A stretch of 64,000 bases of DNA from Styela clava. Its lineage: Eukaryota; Chordata; Ascidiacea; Stolidobranchia; Styelidae. How positions within the stretch are numbered: position 1 is the first letter of the stretch; the number at the start of each line of letters is the position of its first letter. Below the pieces are notes generated by a model. That model worked only from the letters and a program-made list of their open reading frames with translations, was not told the DNA's origin and ran no database searches. The stretch spans positions 13,206,001-13,270,000 of the forward strand of contig NC_135262.1 in assembly GCF_964204865.1 (NCBI RefSeq), given 5' to 3'. Positions 11,701 to 22,045 of the stretch are shown here, one piece after another. Made by a program: the position numbers and the translations under genes.

Positions 11701-14700
11701 TACAGCTAATAAATGATTCACAAATAATATTCTTCAAAAGCAGCCGGGGGAAAAGGCCACCCCTTTTGAAATTTTTGGAAAGCGGAAAAAGTCGCTAATA
11801 ACTTGTGGGTTAGCATTTTGCTACAATTGACGATTGTTTTTATCAGCGTGACATGTTATTTAGGCCGTAAACTCCTTACGTTGGTGTTTATTCTCCCCAA
11901 ATCACATATTTCCTTCAAATTTGTGCCATTACATTACATCGATAATAATTACTTTATTTTTGTACTCTCACACAATTGTGACTCCATTGAGAGTTATTAT
12001 AAATTCATCGCTGGCGGCGAGATGCTAATGACAAGTAAAGGAGTGAAACTGCGACACATATTTTTTAATTGAAAAGCGGCAATATGAAATAAAATATGAA
12101 AAATAAAACCGTAAAAAATAAAAGTTTTGATGTAGGAGGCCCGAGACAGATCAAAGCACTTATCTAGGCATGGTAAATCGCAAAATTTTGTGAGCCTAAG
12201 GCACACATTGTGCTTGGTCGGCGTTAGGAACCATACCGTCACTAAAATCGAAACACAGTCAATTGTGTGCAGGGTTTACGTTTTTATCCATTACTTCAAA
12301 TTGCTGTTCAAAAATTTTAGTGTTAATACCCTAGTGTTTTAGATTGGAAACACGTATTTTCCTGAGTCATGATGATATATAAGATAATTAATTAAAGTAT
12401 TTACAAGCAATTTTTATTGAACTAAAATGAATTTTACTCCACAAGATTTTAAGGCAGACTTAGGGATTTTTATAACGCTTCTATCTTAAAAATTATCTGA
12501 GTGGCAGCATTGCGATAGAGCGCCGTCAGTGTTGCAAGTACAGCTCAGATTTGTGGAATTCGCAAAATGGCAAAAATACTTATACTAGGCAGTTTAAAAC
12601 ACATTTTTATGCCACAGATTGTTGTGGTATTTTAGAGTAGTCATGCATTTATTTTGTCGACGCAACCGCAGGTTAAATTGGAGACAATTAAATTAATACA
12701 GCAAGACATTTTAAATATGCCCATATGGACATGGACACGGATTGATTATTTTGCGCAACAGAAAAATCATCATTATTCTTCGAAAAACTTGTTCCGCAGG
12801 GATTTTGAAATGATGAATATGTATTTTTGATTGTTTGTATGTATGTATTCAATGTATTTAATTGTACCCTACAGATTTTTTTAACGGCGATAATGAATTC
12901 GTAGGAAAATAAGTATCAAAACTAAATGCAATGAGGCATTTTTTATCTCATATTTTTATGTAAACAGATTGACATGAACCACATGGTATTTTAGAGTTGT
13001 AATGTTGTTATTTTGACGCAACTGCGAGTTAGTTCGACATTATATTGATATTGAAGGAGATTTTAGATTCTTGTAGCTGTCATGAATTGAATATTTTATG
13101 CAACAAAAAAGTCGACTCTTTTAACGAGTGTGTAAGCGCGGAGACTGTTTTAGAAGGGAATGGAAATTTTGAGGTTTTGAACCACTCTGCTGTAGATCAT
13201 ATAGCAGAGATGGTGAACTACTAACCCACGACCACGAGTCACAAGGTGACTTGTTACTTTATTTCTGATGACCCATCAAACTAAGATTAATTCTAAAAAA
13301 TTTACTCATATTTTAGTGACAAAATCATTAGTGAAAACTTGGTAATAAGGCAATTGCAGATATATGACCCACATTCTTTTTATAATAGAATATATGTTGG
13401 TATAAGTTTAATTTGACTCCATAATCAGCATTAAAGAAAATAAAAACGAAGATTTTCTGATTACAAAATCAGGAAAGCTGACAAGGAGTGACCCATTCAA
13501 CAGCAAAAGTTCGCTATCCTTGTCATATAGCTATGAATATCAGCCTTTCTTCAATTCATGTTCAATTTTATTTTTCAGATGTTTGTTCAACCAATATTAA
13601 GACCTGAAAAATATACCTCTGGGTAATCTCTTATACCTTATAATATTGATGTACTTTTATAGAGTTATAAAATTATAATGTCTTAGCAGTTGATGCATTA
13701 AACATCACGGATCTCTGATTCAAACTCCATGCCCCACCCCTCTACCCATGGTTTAATGAATTGGGTAGGCAATAGCAAAACGATAAGTTTCAAACAAAAT
13801 AGCTTTTCCAAACAAAATAGCTTCTTACTTATCTTTACTTCTCCATGGCAGTTTGTATAGTGCCTTGTTCACAACACATTATTTTATTTTATTTTCAGTG
13901 TGCTCAAAGAGGAAAATTCTTCGATTTTAGTAGATGATATGTGAGATTTTTGAAATATTCCAATTGTACATTAAGTTTGAATAATTCATATTATCAATGA
14001 TTTTTTCTTTGAGTCTAAGTACAAATTCAAAAAACGATAAATACCATACTAATCATTGTGGGAAATGTGCGGGAAGTGAATGTAACAAAACTGAAACAAA
14101 TCAGTGTTTGTTAAGGATTTATCTTTTCGATGCATATTTGACCAGGAGTTGTAATTTATTATTCAGCAATTCAATTTTGAACAAAACGTTTTTTTTATGT
14201 TCAAGTCTTATACCGAAGTTGTCTACCGAACTTCTCACATAATTGAGCATTTTTAGTAAACAAATATTCCTGTTAAATCTCCACTAGACATATTTTTTAA
14301 CAATTATTTTATGTTATTCATAGAACTGCTATGGAATTAGATACAATCGAAGTAAAAGTTCCGCCTGATAATCTTGCTGAAGCCTACAATGTTAATGAGT
14401 AAGTGTTTCAATTCAAAATGTGGTAAACTGTTTTTTTCAAACGTCCCTATTTGAATTTTGCTTCTCAGACATTGTCAGATAATTGGGATATTTTTCTTTG
14501 ATATATTTATTTTTCCGATAGAAAGGATATTTGACCTTAATCATGGCTAGTGAACTGACAGACTGTGGTTTGAGGCCTGATCCTATAAGTATTCTATTTG
14601 GACTGCATCTGATTCTTCATTTTGCAGCATTAGCCCCATAAACCTTGGATATGAGAATCGAGAAGTCTTTATTCAAATTTTTACCATTATAATACCATGA

Positions 14701-16677
14701 TAAACACTACAAATAGCTCTGTCTTGATTAACGATGCATGTTGATGGTGTCTATTTTTGCGGTAACTTTGTTTTCCACTATCCATTTTTATCCTCTTCAA
14801 CCTCACAGTTGAAGGCACCAAAATATATTTAGACCAATGAGAAAAGTATTTACCGGACCCCAGTAATTTTAAAATTTTACATACGGATCTTTGGTAGAAA
14901 TAGTTGGGTAGCTATGACCTAAACCAGGGGTGTGCGATCTTTATCACAAGAGGGGCAGATACAAGCTATACACCACTATTCAAATTTATTGTCAAACAGA
15001 CTTTAAACGAATACAGTGAGAAACACATTTTTATAATATTCTGTATTTTGCAACAGAATTTTGCTAGCTAAATTTGCTAATATGACAGTAGCACTCGGGT
15101 ACTGGTATAGATTTTGCTGCAAGTCAAAGAGATTGGAATTGCTCATACGTACCAGATTACCTCAACTAAAAACTCTTTTTGTGGGCACACAATTGGCAAT
15201 TCTCTGCGGGCCGCATTTGGCCGGCGGACCTTAGTTTGCACACCCCTGACCTAAACCATAGCACCAGTCCAGTAGATATGAATTGTGAATCAGGTTTTCA
15301 ATTTTTACAGAAATAATGACGTTAATGCACAACCTTTCAATTATTATGAAAATCGAGCAATTCCACCAATCCAGCCACAAGGAGAACAGCTTCAACGCAA
15401 TGAAGTTGCAGATGTACAACCACGGCGTCTTACAGAAGTTGAGAAAAATCAACGTGGGTAGAACAATATCTCTCACATTTGTATATTTATAATGGACTCA
15501 CTGATTTTTCACACAGCAAATATATATATCTAACTGAAACTTTTCGGAATTTAAAGACTTAAATTTTTGATACTAACAGTATATCGAATACAGTTGACGC
15601 CTTTTTTGAGTAATGAATACAAAATTACTTGATTTACTGTAGTACTTTTTTCCACGGAAAATCAAGCTATATATTTTTTTCTGGCTGGGCTTTTGGCTCA
15701 TCATGCTAAGGCTTGGTAATACATTTCCGGTCACACACCTCTGTTTTTACCTTGTGCAGATTCGCATCCCGACAAGGGATATTAGGTATCTGCAAGAAAA
15801 TTTCTTCCGCTATCAAGTCAATACATCTGAAACGAATAACTAGTTAACCTATAGCCAACATGGAACTCACGACTATGTGCAATAAATATGAAATTCTTTC
15901 TCATGTTGATTCAATTGTAAACTGTTTCAGGATATGATGTATTGATGGAGATTGCAGATGAAATTACATTATCACATTTGAGTAAAGTTGGTCATACATT
16001 GTTGAGGCAGAGAACACAAAGCCTTGAAGACATTCTTGGAAAACCGCAAAGTAAAAATGGATGTTATAGAATAGTTATTTCATTTTAATGTCGTTAACAT
16101 TTTGTTATTCATTGTCACTTGTGCTGACAATTTGGTGAGAATCTAGTGATGTGTTTACAGGCTGGAGGTTTGAGTTAAATAGTAGTCGTAGTCTCGTTTT
16201 TTGTTTATATTACTAATTGATAAAGGTATCCATAATTTAACATTCATCAAGTCCATGCTACGAATAAATGGCTAACTAATCCCATACCCGCCCTGACGAG
16301 GGGCCATGGTTTGCCATATGAGTAAATCGTATTTTCTATCCCCGGGATAAATATATAAATCTTATCCCCCTAATAACGTTCTGTTAAAAAAGGTGGATTT
16401 TATTTAAAATAAACAAGTTTTCAGCTCAGTTATGTAACATGGTCAACTACTTAAAATACTCAAAAGAATTATGGAATATTTTAAATAATTTAAAATCATT
16501 TATCATCCTATTTCAGGTACTCATGAAAAAGCGATGGCCATCTTTAAAAGGTCTGTTCAGATTAATCCTACCTTAAGATTGGGAGAATTTAGAAGAATTT
16601 TCGAAAATTTCGAGATGAACTATCTTAGAGAAATCATTGATAAAAAATTATGTGAAAATGGAAGGGCTGAAGTCTAG
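5601..16677 (+). CDS. TNF receptor superfamily member with a death-domain-like C terminus (split gene)
   Basis: This is a probable type I membrane death receptor. Eleven exons can be joined with GT-AG borders: 5601-5740, 6372-6536, 7668-7831, 10107-10244, 11106-11198, 13579-13622, 13899-13940, 14324-14398, 15311-15453, 15931-16050 and 16517-16677. Reading phase agrees across every junction except 11198/13579. Together they encode about 428 residues. The order is TNFR-type cysteine-rich repeats, a Ser/Thr-rich stalk, one transmembrane helix, a linker with a Pro/Gln-rich part, and a roughly 80-residue helical C terminus resembling a death domain. The signal-peptide exon is missing, and one small exon is probably missing after the membrane exon. 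The stop is TAG at 16675-16677, with AATAAA at 16776-16781. In this family, ligand-driven trimerisation recruits death-domain adaptors. The ligand and outcome cannot be read from sequence. Confidence 0.75.
6372..6536 (+). CDS. TNFR-like exon: second cysteine-rich repeat
   Basis: The acceptor is TTTAG at 6367-6371 and the donor GTATGT is at 6537. The exon completes the split Arg codon and carries four cysteines in the order NCVPCEY, KCYTD and ACMSH. It ends two bases into another Arg codon (KAR), in phase with the next exon. Confidence 0.75.
7072..7185. mobile_element. Small AAGATGGCG foldback element in a TNFR-like intron
   Basis: This is a 114-bp foldback. Inverted arms of about 40 bp contain AGTATGTG and TGGCGCACAACCTGAAC, with a centre containing GTGTACCAGGTTAGGG. 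The ends are GGTGCTCC and GGAGCGCC. The flanking 8-mers CTCAAGGT (7064-7071) and ATCAAGGT (7186-7193) match at 7 of 8 positions, so an 8-bp target duplication is likely. It lies in the intron between exons 6372-6536 and 7668-7831. Confidence 0.7.
7668..7831 (+). CDS. TNFR-like exon: last cysteine-rich part and start of stalk
   Basis: The acceptor is TTTGCAG at 7661-7667 and the donor GTAAGC is at 7832. It encodes RCECPEGYKKVYIRCEKI, a terminal half-repeat, and then a Ser/Thr-rich stretch (SSSTHSTEAFVYTSTAE) that probably forms an extended, O-glycosylated stalk. It ends one base into a Ser codon. Confidence 0.72.
7832..10106 (+). other. Large intron of the TNFR-like gene with repeat remnants
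   Basis: This is a 2.3-kb AT-rich intron. At about 8245-8460 it carries two dispersed repeats in succession. One has GAGAGAGA followed by TTTTGTCAACCAGAAAA, also seen near 41.66 and 59.61 kb. The other has CTTGATGGTGGAGGAAG, also seen near 45.15 and 48.43 kb. No other exon or RNA gene is recognised. Confidence 0.5.
10107..10244 (+). CDS. TNFR-like exon: extracellular stalk
   Basis: The acceptor is TTTGCAG at 10100-10106 and the donor GTACAT is at 10245. The frame is open and phase-compatible on both sides (2 bases in, 1 base out). It is rich in Thr, Ser, Asp and Glu (for example TSDSTDVSF) and lacks cysteine, as expected of a membrane-proximal stalk. Confidence 0.65.
11106..11198 (+). CDS. 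TNFR-like exon: transmembrane helix
   Basis: The acceptor is TTTTACAG at 11098-11105 and the donor GTAAGT is at 11199. It encodes a short polar lead, then ITATTVILAVIGLTALLVCL as one membrane span, then a positive stop-transfer stretch, NKKYN. The topology fits a type I receptor. It ends in phase 1, which does not match the phase-0 start of the next exon I can recognise (13579). Confidence 0.7.
11199..13578 (+). other. 2.4-kb intronic interval that probably hides one exon
   Basis: Flanking exon phases are incompatible (1 to 0), so an exon of length 3n+2 is expected here. One weak candidate is an 11-nt microexon at 12343-12353, between GTTTTAG and GTATTT, which would restore the phase. Otherwise the interval is AT-rich, with no recognisable gene or clear transposon ends. 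Confidence 0.4.
13579..13622 (+). CDS. TNFR-like exon: juxtamembrane cytoplasmic (44 nt)
   Basis: The acceptor is TTTTTCAG (ending 13578) and the donor GTAATC is at 13623. Only one frame is open (MFVQPILRPEKYTSG). It starts in phase 0 and ends two bases into a Gly codon, which the next small exon completes. The exon is small, so confidence rests mainly on phase agreement downstream. Confidence 0.5.
13899..13940 (+). CDS. TNFR-like exon: cytoplasmic linker (42 nt)
   Basis: The acceptor is TTATTTTCAG (ending 13898) and the donor GTGAGA is at 13941. It encodes VLKEENSSILVDD in the only open frame. Phase is 2 in and 2 out, and it joins cleanly to the exons before and after it. Confidence 0.5.
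14324..14398 (+). CDS. TNFR-like exon: acidic cytoplasmic linker
   Basis: The acceptor is ATTCATAG (ending 14323) and the donor GTAAGT is at 14399. It encodes TAMELDTIEVKVPPDNLAEA and a few further residues, open and phase-consistent. It ends two bases into a Glu codon. Confidence 0.65.
14925..15248. mobile_element. Nonautonomous hAT element in a TNFR-like intron
   Basis: The perfect 8-bp target duplication ACCTAAAC is at 14917-14924 and 15249-15256. The ends are CAGGGGTGTGCGATCTTTAT and, on the reverse strand, CAGGGGTGTGCAAACTAAGG. The CAGGGGTGTGC terminus is characteristic of hAT elements of the Charlie type. At 324 bp it has no coding capacity. It is wholly intronic, so the receptor frame is unaffected. 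Confidence 0.85.
15311..15453 (+). CDS. TNFR-like exon: Pro/Gln-rich cytoplasmic linker
   Basis: The acceptor is ATTTTTACAG (ending 15310) and the donor GTGGGT is at 15454. It encodes a linker with an IPPIQPQGEQLQ segment and ending LTEVEKNQ, in phase with both neighbours. A second frame is also open, but only this one keeps phase. Confidence 0.65.
15931..16050 (+). CDS. TNFR-like exon: first half of death-domain-like region
   Basis: The acceptor is ACTGTTTCAG (ending 15930) and the donor GTAAAA is at 16051. It encodes amphipathic helical sequence starting YDVLMEIADEITLSHLSKVG and continuing through SLEDILGKP. This resembles helices 1-3 of TNFR death domains. The usual Trp is not present, so it is a divergent member. 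Confidence 0.65.
16517..16677 (+). CDS. TNFR-like terminal exon: second half of death-domain-like region
   Basis: The acceptor is CTATTTCAG (ending 16516). It encodes EKAMAIFKRSVQINPTLRLG, then FRRIFENFEMNYLREIID, ending AEV and TAG at 16675-16677. The pattern of a helix, a short Thr-led turn, then L..a.r...r.dLre.i matches helices 4-6 of death domains such as that of NGFR. A polyadenylation signal AATAAA is at 16776-16781. Confidence 0.68.
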
Positions 16678-18530
16678 TCAAGACTGTTTCATTTTTTTTT
16701 TGTGCCATATTTTTTTTACTTTTTCTAATTACTATTTTCTTTACTTGTTTTTCATGCTTATTTTCATTTTAGTTAAATAAAAAAAAAGTACTGAATATGT
16801 ACTGAATCCATCATTGACTGTAAACTGATTTTCCACCTGCACAAAGCAATGATCTCAAATTCACAAAAAAAAATTAACTAAATCATCTATATTTCTCACC
16901 TAAAATAGGCCATTCCATCAATTTCGCAATATATTTAAACTTAATTATTGTGCTAATGGTATAAACTGGAAAAAACAACAACTTTGCTCACTCACTCATA
17001 CTGAGTTTATGAGAATTTCTCATGTTATGATTGCTCATCATAAGACTCGAATCCTAAGTGCCCCAGCGTCATTTTACGCAGCTATTTCGCAAGGGCAATC
17101 CATACTTTTCCAGATTATAACCAGGACATTTGATGGTGAATATATTGGAATGGTTGTGATATTTGTCCTGTGTTCCACTTTTAAATACCTGTTTCACACT
17201 GCGTTCCTTTATTACTTATTGATTTTAATCAGTAAGTATGTTGATAGGTATTTGTCTGTCTGTTAGATGCACGCGATATCTCACAAAAACGAGATTGAAT
17301 CTGCTTCAGATTTTGCATGTGCATTCATCATATGTCGTACCAGAAGCCTATTGATTTTGGATGAATTATGTCGTATAATAAGCGAGTTATTTATTAATTA
17401 GTGATGGGACACAAGGTGTCACTATGGAGTAAGAGCGCTGTTTTGGAGATCCCCTAACTTTCGATCGATAAGTCTTCGGTCTCTGACCGATATTCTCGTT
17501 TTTTTGGTTATTTGATTCACTAACCCAATTTCCGAAATACATATCGAATTGAACTTTAGTTTACAAATTTTTCTTCAAATGCACAAATTCGAAGCCATTG
17601 AAATCGAAACTATCATTCCCTTTTAAAAAGACTATTAGCGTTATTCAAATAGTGGATATCGGTGCATATTTCCGAATTATAATCATTTTACTTAATGCTT
17701 ATTTTCATGTACTAAGTCATAGTTATTCAATAGTCCTTACTGTACATCGTTAATTCTGCACTTAGGCGTGGCCATTGCGGGATACATGGCAATAGATGAT
17801 AAAATTTAGTTACTGGTATTCACTTTAAGTATGGTGCTTTTAGGTCTATTTTATTTTGCTTTTTTTAGTTTGCTTTTTTACTATGACTTGTTTTGTACTT
17901 GGAGATGATCCATAATTGGTTGATTGAGTGAAACAATGATTTAGTTCTCTTTTAGTTTTTTGAAATAGGTCGTATTTCCCCTATGACTTGGAGTTTTTTA
18001 CTCAACATGATCCGGAAACAGGTGATTGAGAGAAACAGTGATGGGATTCATTTGACAGATTGGTCGTTTTTTATGATATGCATGATGTGCCTCTTTCTTC
18101 AATGATTTACAACAACTATGAAGGAGAATTAAGATACACTTGAAGTTGAAAATGAATTGCTTTGACCAAATAAATGCTCGATAATCTTTTCCATACTTCT
18201 TTTGGGAATGTGTGTGTCCGAATTCAGAAATGCAGTCTCAGTCACGACTCACGGGGATTCGTTCTACAACCTACTACAGGGTAGTGTATGCGCACTTGCT
18301 ACAGGAAAATAAATGTACTCGCTAACCTGCAACGAAATATTGAAATGAATGAAAGGAAATGCGCTGTCATGTACTGGTTGCGACTTTTTTTAGTACTGCG
18401 ACCAAGCTGAAGCTTCCATAGCAAAAAAATAACCCGTGAGTTGTTTGATTTATCAATAAGTTTCAGAGACGTAATGAAAATCCAGCATATAACAAGAGAG
18501 CAATGCTCAAATATATCGACACGAAAGTCG
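16678..18530. other. Gene-free DNA downstream of the TNFR-like gene
   Basis: After the poly(A) signal no gene is recognised. A less AT-rich block at about 17250-17500 (containing TGTCTGTCTGTTAGATGCAC and GTGATGGGACACAAGGTGTC) looks like part of a dispersed repeat, but I see no boundaries. Open frames here are short and featureless. Confidence 0.4.
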
Positions 18531-20060
18531 CGCATCGGGACCGATAAAATAAGGACTTGGACTACCGAGGCCGAGGAAAATACGGTCTGACAAATGGAAC
18601 AAAAAAGCAGCGTTTCATTTAATTAAGAAGAAACAGAAAAATTCGGAGTGAAATACCATATCCCGTAGGACTCCGGAAAAAATGAAGTATTTGTCTTTCC
18701 ACGAACTTAATCAAACGATATCAGTCACCTGATATTGTATAATTGTGACGTAACAAGGGAATACCAAGGTAAGAGCTTACTCGGGCAATTAAAATTTATT
18801 ATCGATGGTTAATCTCTTTTTTTGCATTTCCAGGATAATGAATACGCGGGACTGCTGGTGATGAACGCAGATAGAACCTATGCATTTGGGGTATTACTGT
18901 ACATTATAATTGTTTGTAATTTGTTTTTAAAGTCACATTTATTATTTTCAATTCATTTAGATTTTAAAATCATCCTGGCACAGTAGTTGACGAAGAGGAA
19001 TTAGTTGTATCGAAGATTCCGGTTTGTTACGATTCTTAATTCTCTTGGGAATCTTTTATAAATAAATATGGATTTTTAAAATTTATATATATCAAAAACG
19101 AATTAATTTTTAGTAATTTTTCATATTGCTGTCAATTTTTCATGCTAAACGCTTCTAAGCGATTTATATGCTTCTTGCCAAACAGCAATTTTGCTCCTCA
19201 TTTCTTGGAACAATCTCTTGTCATTCTGTTGGTTGATGAAAAATGCAAACAATACCTTAATTTTACTAGTAATCCATACTATGTTTCCTAAAAAAATGAA
19301 CGCGCTATGACGAGTACCTGAAAAGCAAATCAAAATTAAAAGTGTATTCCTTACTTTTGAGACACCCTGTATATATACTGTATACAATTTCAGAGAAAAC
19401 CGTAAGCGATGAAGTGAAAAATCAAAATCCGCAGAAAATCAAAAGGTATAGCAAAAAAAATAAATTATCAAACAAAGAGTAAAATAGTAAACTAATGTAT
19501 TATGTCAAAATATTATACAGATTAAAGCAGATGTCAAGGCTACACTTGCAAGCTTGATCGATCAAGTTGAGATGATGGAAGAAGTGTGCTATTCAATTTA
19601 TGTGAAAATTGAAGAGCAACCAAAAATTTCAGATATTATAAAGTTTTAAGAATAAAATAACTTCATTTAATTGAAAATAATAGGTGACAGATTAAAAGTC
19701 CCGTGTCTGACGTCATGAATTTTATGCTGAATGAAATCAGTCAAGATGCAGATGATAGGTCTGGATATGTTTTTCCATTTAGTTGTTCTCTCATATGTAT
19801 TTTCAAATGGACCTCACTGAAATTCATGAGCTAAATGGATTCTGATCGATGACTTTTTTATCCATGTAACTCTCAGTACTACGATATCTCTCAAAATAGG
19901 CAGTTGGATGGAATGATTGGATTGCTAGTTTCAAAGGATATTTCACACTCTTGCTCATACACACACAATCAATCAACTTTCAGTCTGAACGTAACTTCGG
20001 ATCAGGGCGTTCGATTCCTAAAATTTTCGTGAACTTATTTTTAATTATAATGAACCATTA
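18530..20060. repeat. Interval with blocks similar to 28.6-32.3 kb
   Basis: Blocks here recur in the same order further along the + strand. AACCTATGCATTTGGGGTAT is at about 18875 and 28749. The GTAGTTGACGAA block is at about 18984 and 29230. GGAATGATTGGATTGCTAGT is at about 19911 and 32193. The similarity is patchy, so this may be an old duplication or shared dispersed repeats. An exon-like open stretch at 19520-19649 (AG acceptor, about 42 codons, TAA, then AATAAA) is readable, but I could not link it to others. Confidence 0.45.
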
Positions 20061-20757
20061 CTAGCCTTGTACCTTTCTTAATTAATGTTTATATTTTGTA
20101 ATGCACCATTGCTATTCTTATAGGACACGTAAGTGGAGCTATGGATCGTTTTGTTATTATTGGATACGTCAGTGGACATAACGATTGTTTCAATATTATG
20201 TTGTCGTTCTTGTTCTTCTTCTCCTTCGTCATGATAAAATCGCCTTCCTCTTTCGTCGAATACTGGACCAATTGCTTTGTAATTTTCAGTGGTCAAAGAT
20301 AGATTTTATACCAGAAAGCTATTATTTTTACTTACTTCAAATATTTCTGTGGATTTCAGGAGATTCGTTTTTTATGTGTCAGAAGAAAAAATAGCGGCAC
20401 CTTGCGACGTGTCCATATATTTGAGCATAGCTCTCTTACGTTGTTCTTGTTCTTCGACACGAAATTTTATCGTTATTAAAAAGTCGTTTTTCTCTTTGAT
20501 TACTGGACCAATTGCTTTGAAATTTTCAGTGGCGAAAGATTTATTTTTTCGCTGAAAGGCTATTACTTTTATTTATTTCAAAATTCTCTGTGGACTTCAT
20601 GCGATTCGTTTTTCGTGTGCGAAGACGTGATTAGAATAAAAAGTAGCGGCACCTTGTGGCGATTGCGGCGAAAGCATATCAGCAGAGAAACAACTAAGCG
20701 ACGGGGTTTCCCGCGGACATGTAAAAATCATTTGCGGACCGGCGGTTGGAACCACTG
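20060..20757 (-). repeat. Old hAT-like remnant with an internal direct repeat
   Basis: On the minus strand the segment begins CAGTGGTTCCAACCGCCGGT at 20757, a classic hAT-type terminus. Two roughly 190-bp direct repeats follow: each contains the block around TACTGGACCAATTGCTTTG (near 20262 and 20500), a GATTCGTTTTT stretch, and AGCGGCACCTTG (near 20391 and 20645). I found no matching left end, so the element is truncated or decayed. A relative lies at about 2995-3240. Confidence 0.45.
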
Positions 20758-20759
20758 TT

Positions 20760-22045
20760 CTAAAATACTTATCGAATCCAGAATTCTATTCTATTTTTAT
20801 AGTTACTCGTGTTTAAATAGTGGGAATTCCCCACCACAATGCACGATTCAAATTTTAAAAAAGCTAAATTGTAGCCTAAATGTATAACTATCTTTGTACA
20901 GTATTTAATTGGAAATGTCCTGATCATTGGATTATATTTAACCAAGGCAACGAGATAAAGAATTTTGACGATCAACTTTTTGTCCTTAACAGTTCAATAT
21001 TCTCAATTTAACCACTATCAAATATAATCAAGTACGAGTCAGTGTGTTTATTCTGTGCGAGATCCAGTTTCTATTACACAATCTTGATGTTCTGTTACCG
21101 GTTTTATCGTTATATACCTGTCCAGTCTTGGCCTTGCTCGATATGTTTTCCACAATGCCTCGCAATATTTCGGCCAAATATGATTAACTGTCTTTACCAA
21201 ATGCGGCAACTTATTTTGATTTTATCGTCGACTCGAATACCACCGGCACTCGACCAAACTTGTGTCAATCATGGCAGATAGGATCGTCGACTTGTAGAAA
21301 AATAAGTTAATTTTTTCGTGAGTGCAAAATAAATGTCACAAAATGCATTGTTAACTTTGTATTCTCGGAGAAGGCATGTCATATAAGTACGGTACTTAAA
21401 TTTATCGCACATAATGTTATAACACTTAGGCCGTGAAATGATTTAATGTAAAATGAAGCATGGATTTCTAAATATCGTCAATAAGTCGGCTTCAATAATT
21501 ATTATAAAATGCTAACTAACTAGTAAAGTCTAATAATGTTAAAAACGGTGCAATAAGTCTTCGCGTCGTGAGGCAAGCGCGAGTATAATCAAACGAGAGA
21601 ATACCCTCGTCGTTGATTAATAAATTAGAAACTCGAAATGTTTATTTATTTAATACGAAGGTCGATTTAAAAAAAAGTCAATTATCGTTTCATAAATATC
21701 CGTATACCAGTGTCGGTAATGATAAAATTGATCCCAAAAAATTGGGACGGTTAATTTGCGAAGGTGATAAAGGAAAATCAAAGCTAACACAACAGATAAA
21801 AATCAGAATAAAATTAATTTTAATTCACTCCTTGATAGTTGTCTTTAACATCTGTCGCCGGCGTGTAGTACTGCCAGAAATATGAAAATCAAACTTTGAT
21901 GTCCCATTCGGAAAAGAAGTGGATTCCATTGGTTGTTATGATAGGTTTAAATGCGTGAAAAAATATCGCAATTACGGGGTCATTACGTAATCGATTTGGT
22001 CGTAATTACGAAATTGATTTTTGTCAATTACGTGCAAGCCTATAT
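20760..22045. other. Gene-free DNA before the segmental duplication
   Basis: No gene, RNA or clear repeat boundary is recognised. Open frames at 21042-21281 and 21613-21885 have no family features. An imperfect 20-30 bp unit rich in ATTACG at about 21970-22035 contains the repeated words GTCATTACGTAATCG and GTCGTAATTACG. Confidence 0.35.

Noticed and set aside
21613-21885. 90-codon frame
   Set aside because: Lysine-rich AT-biased translation without recognisable features, in gene-free DNA.
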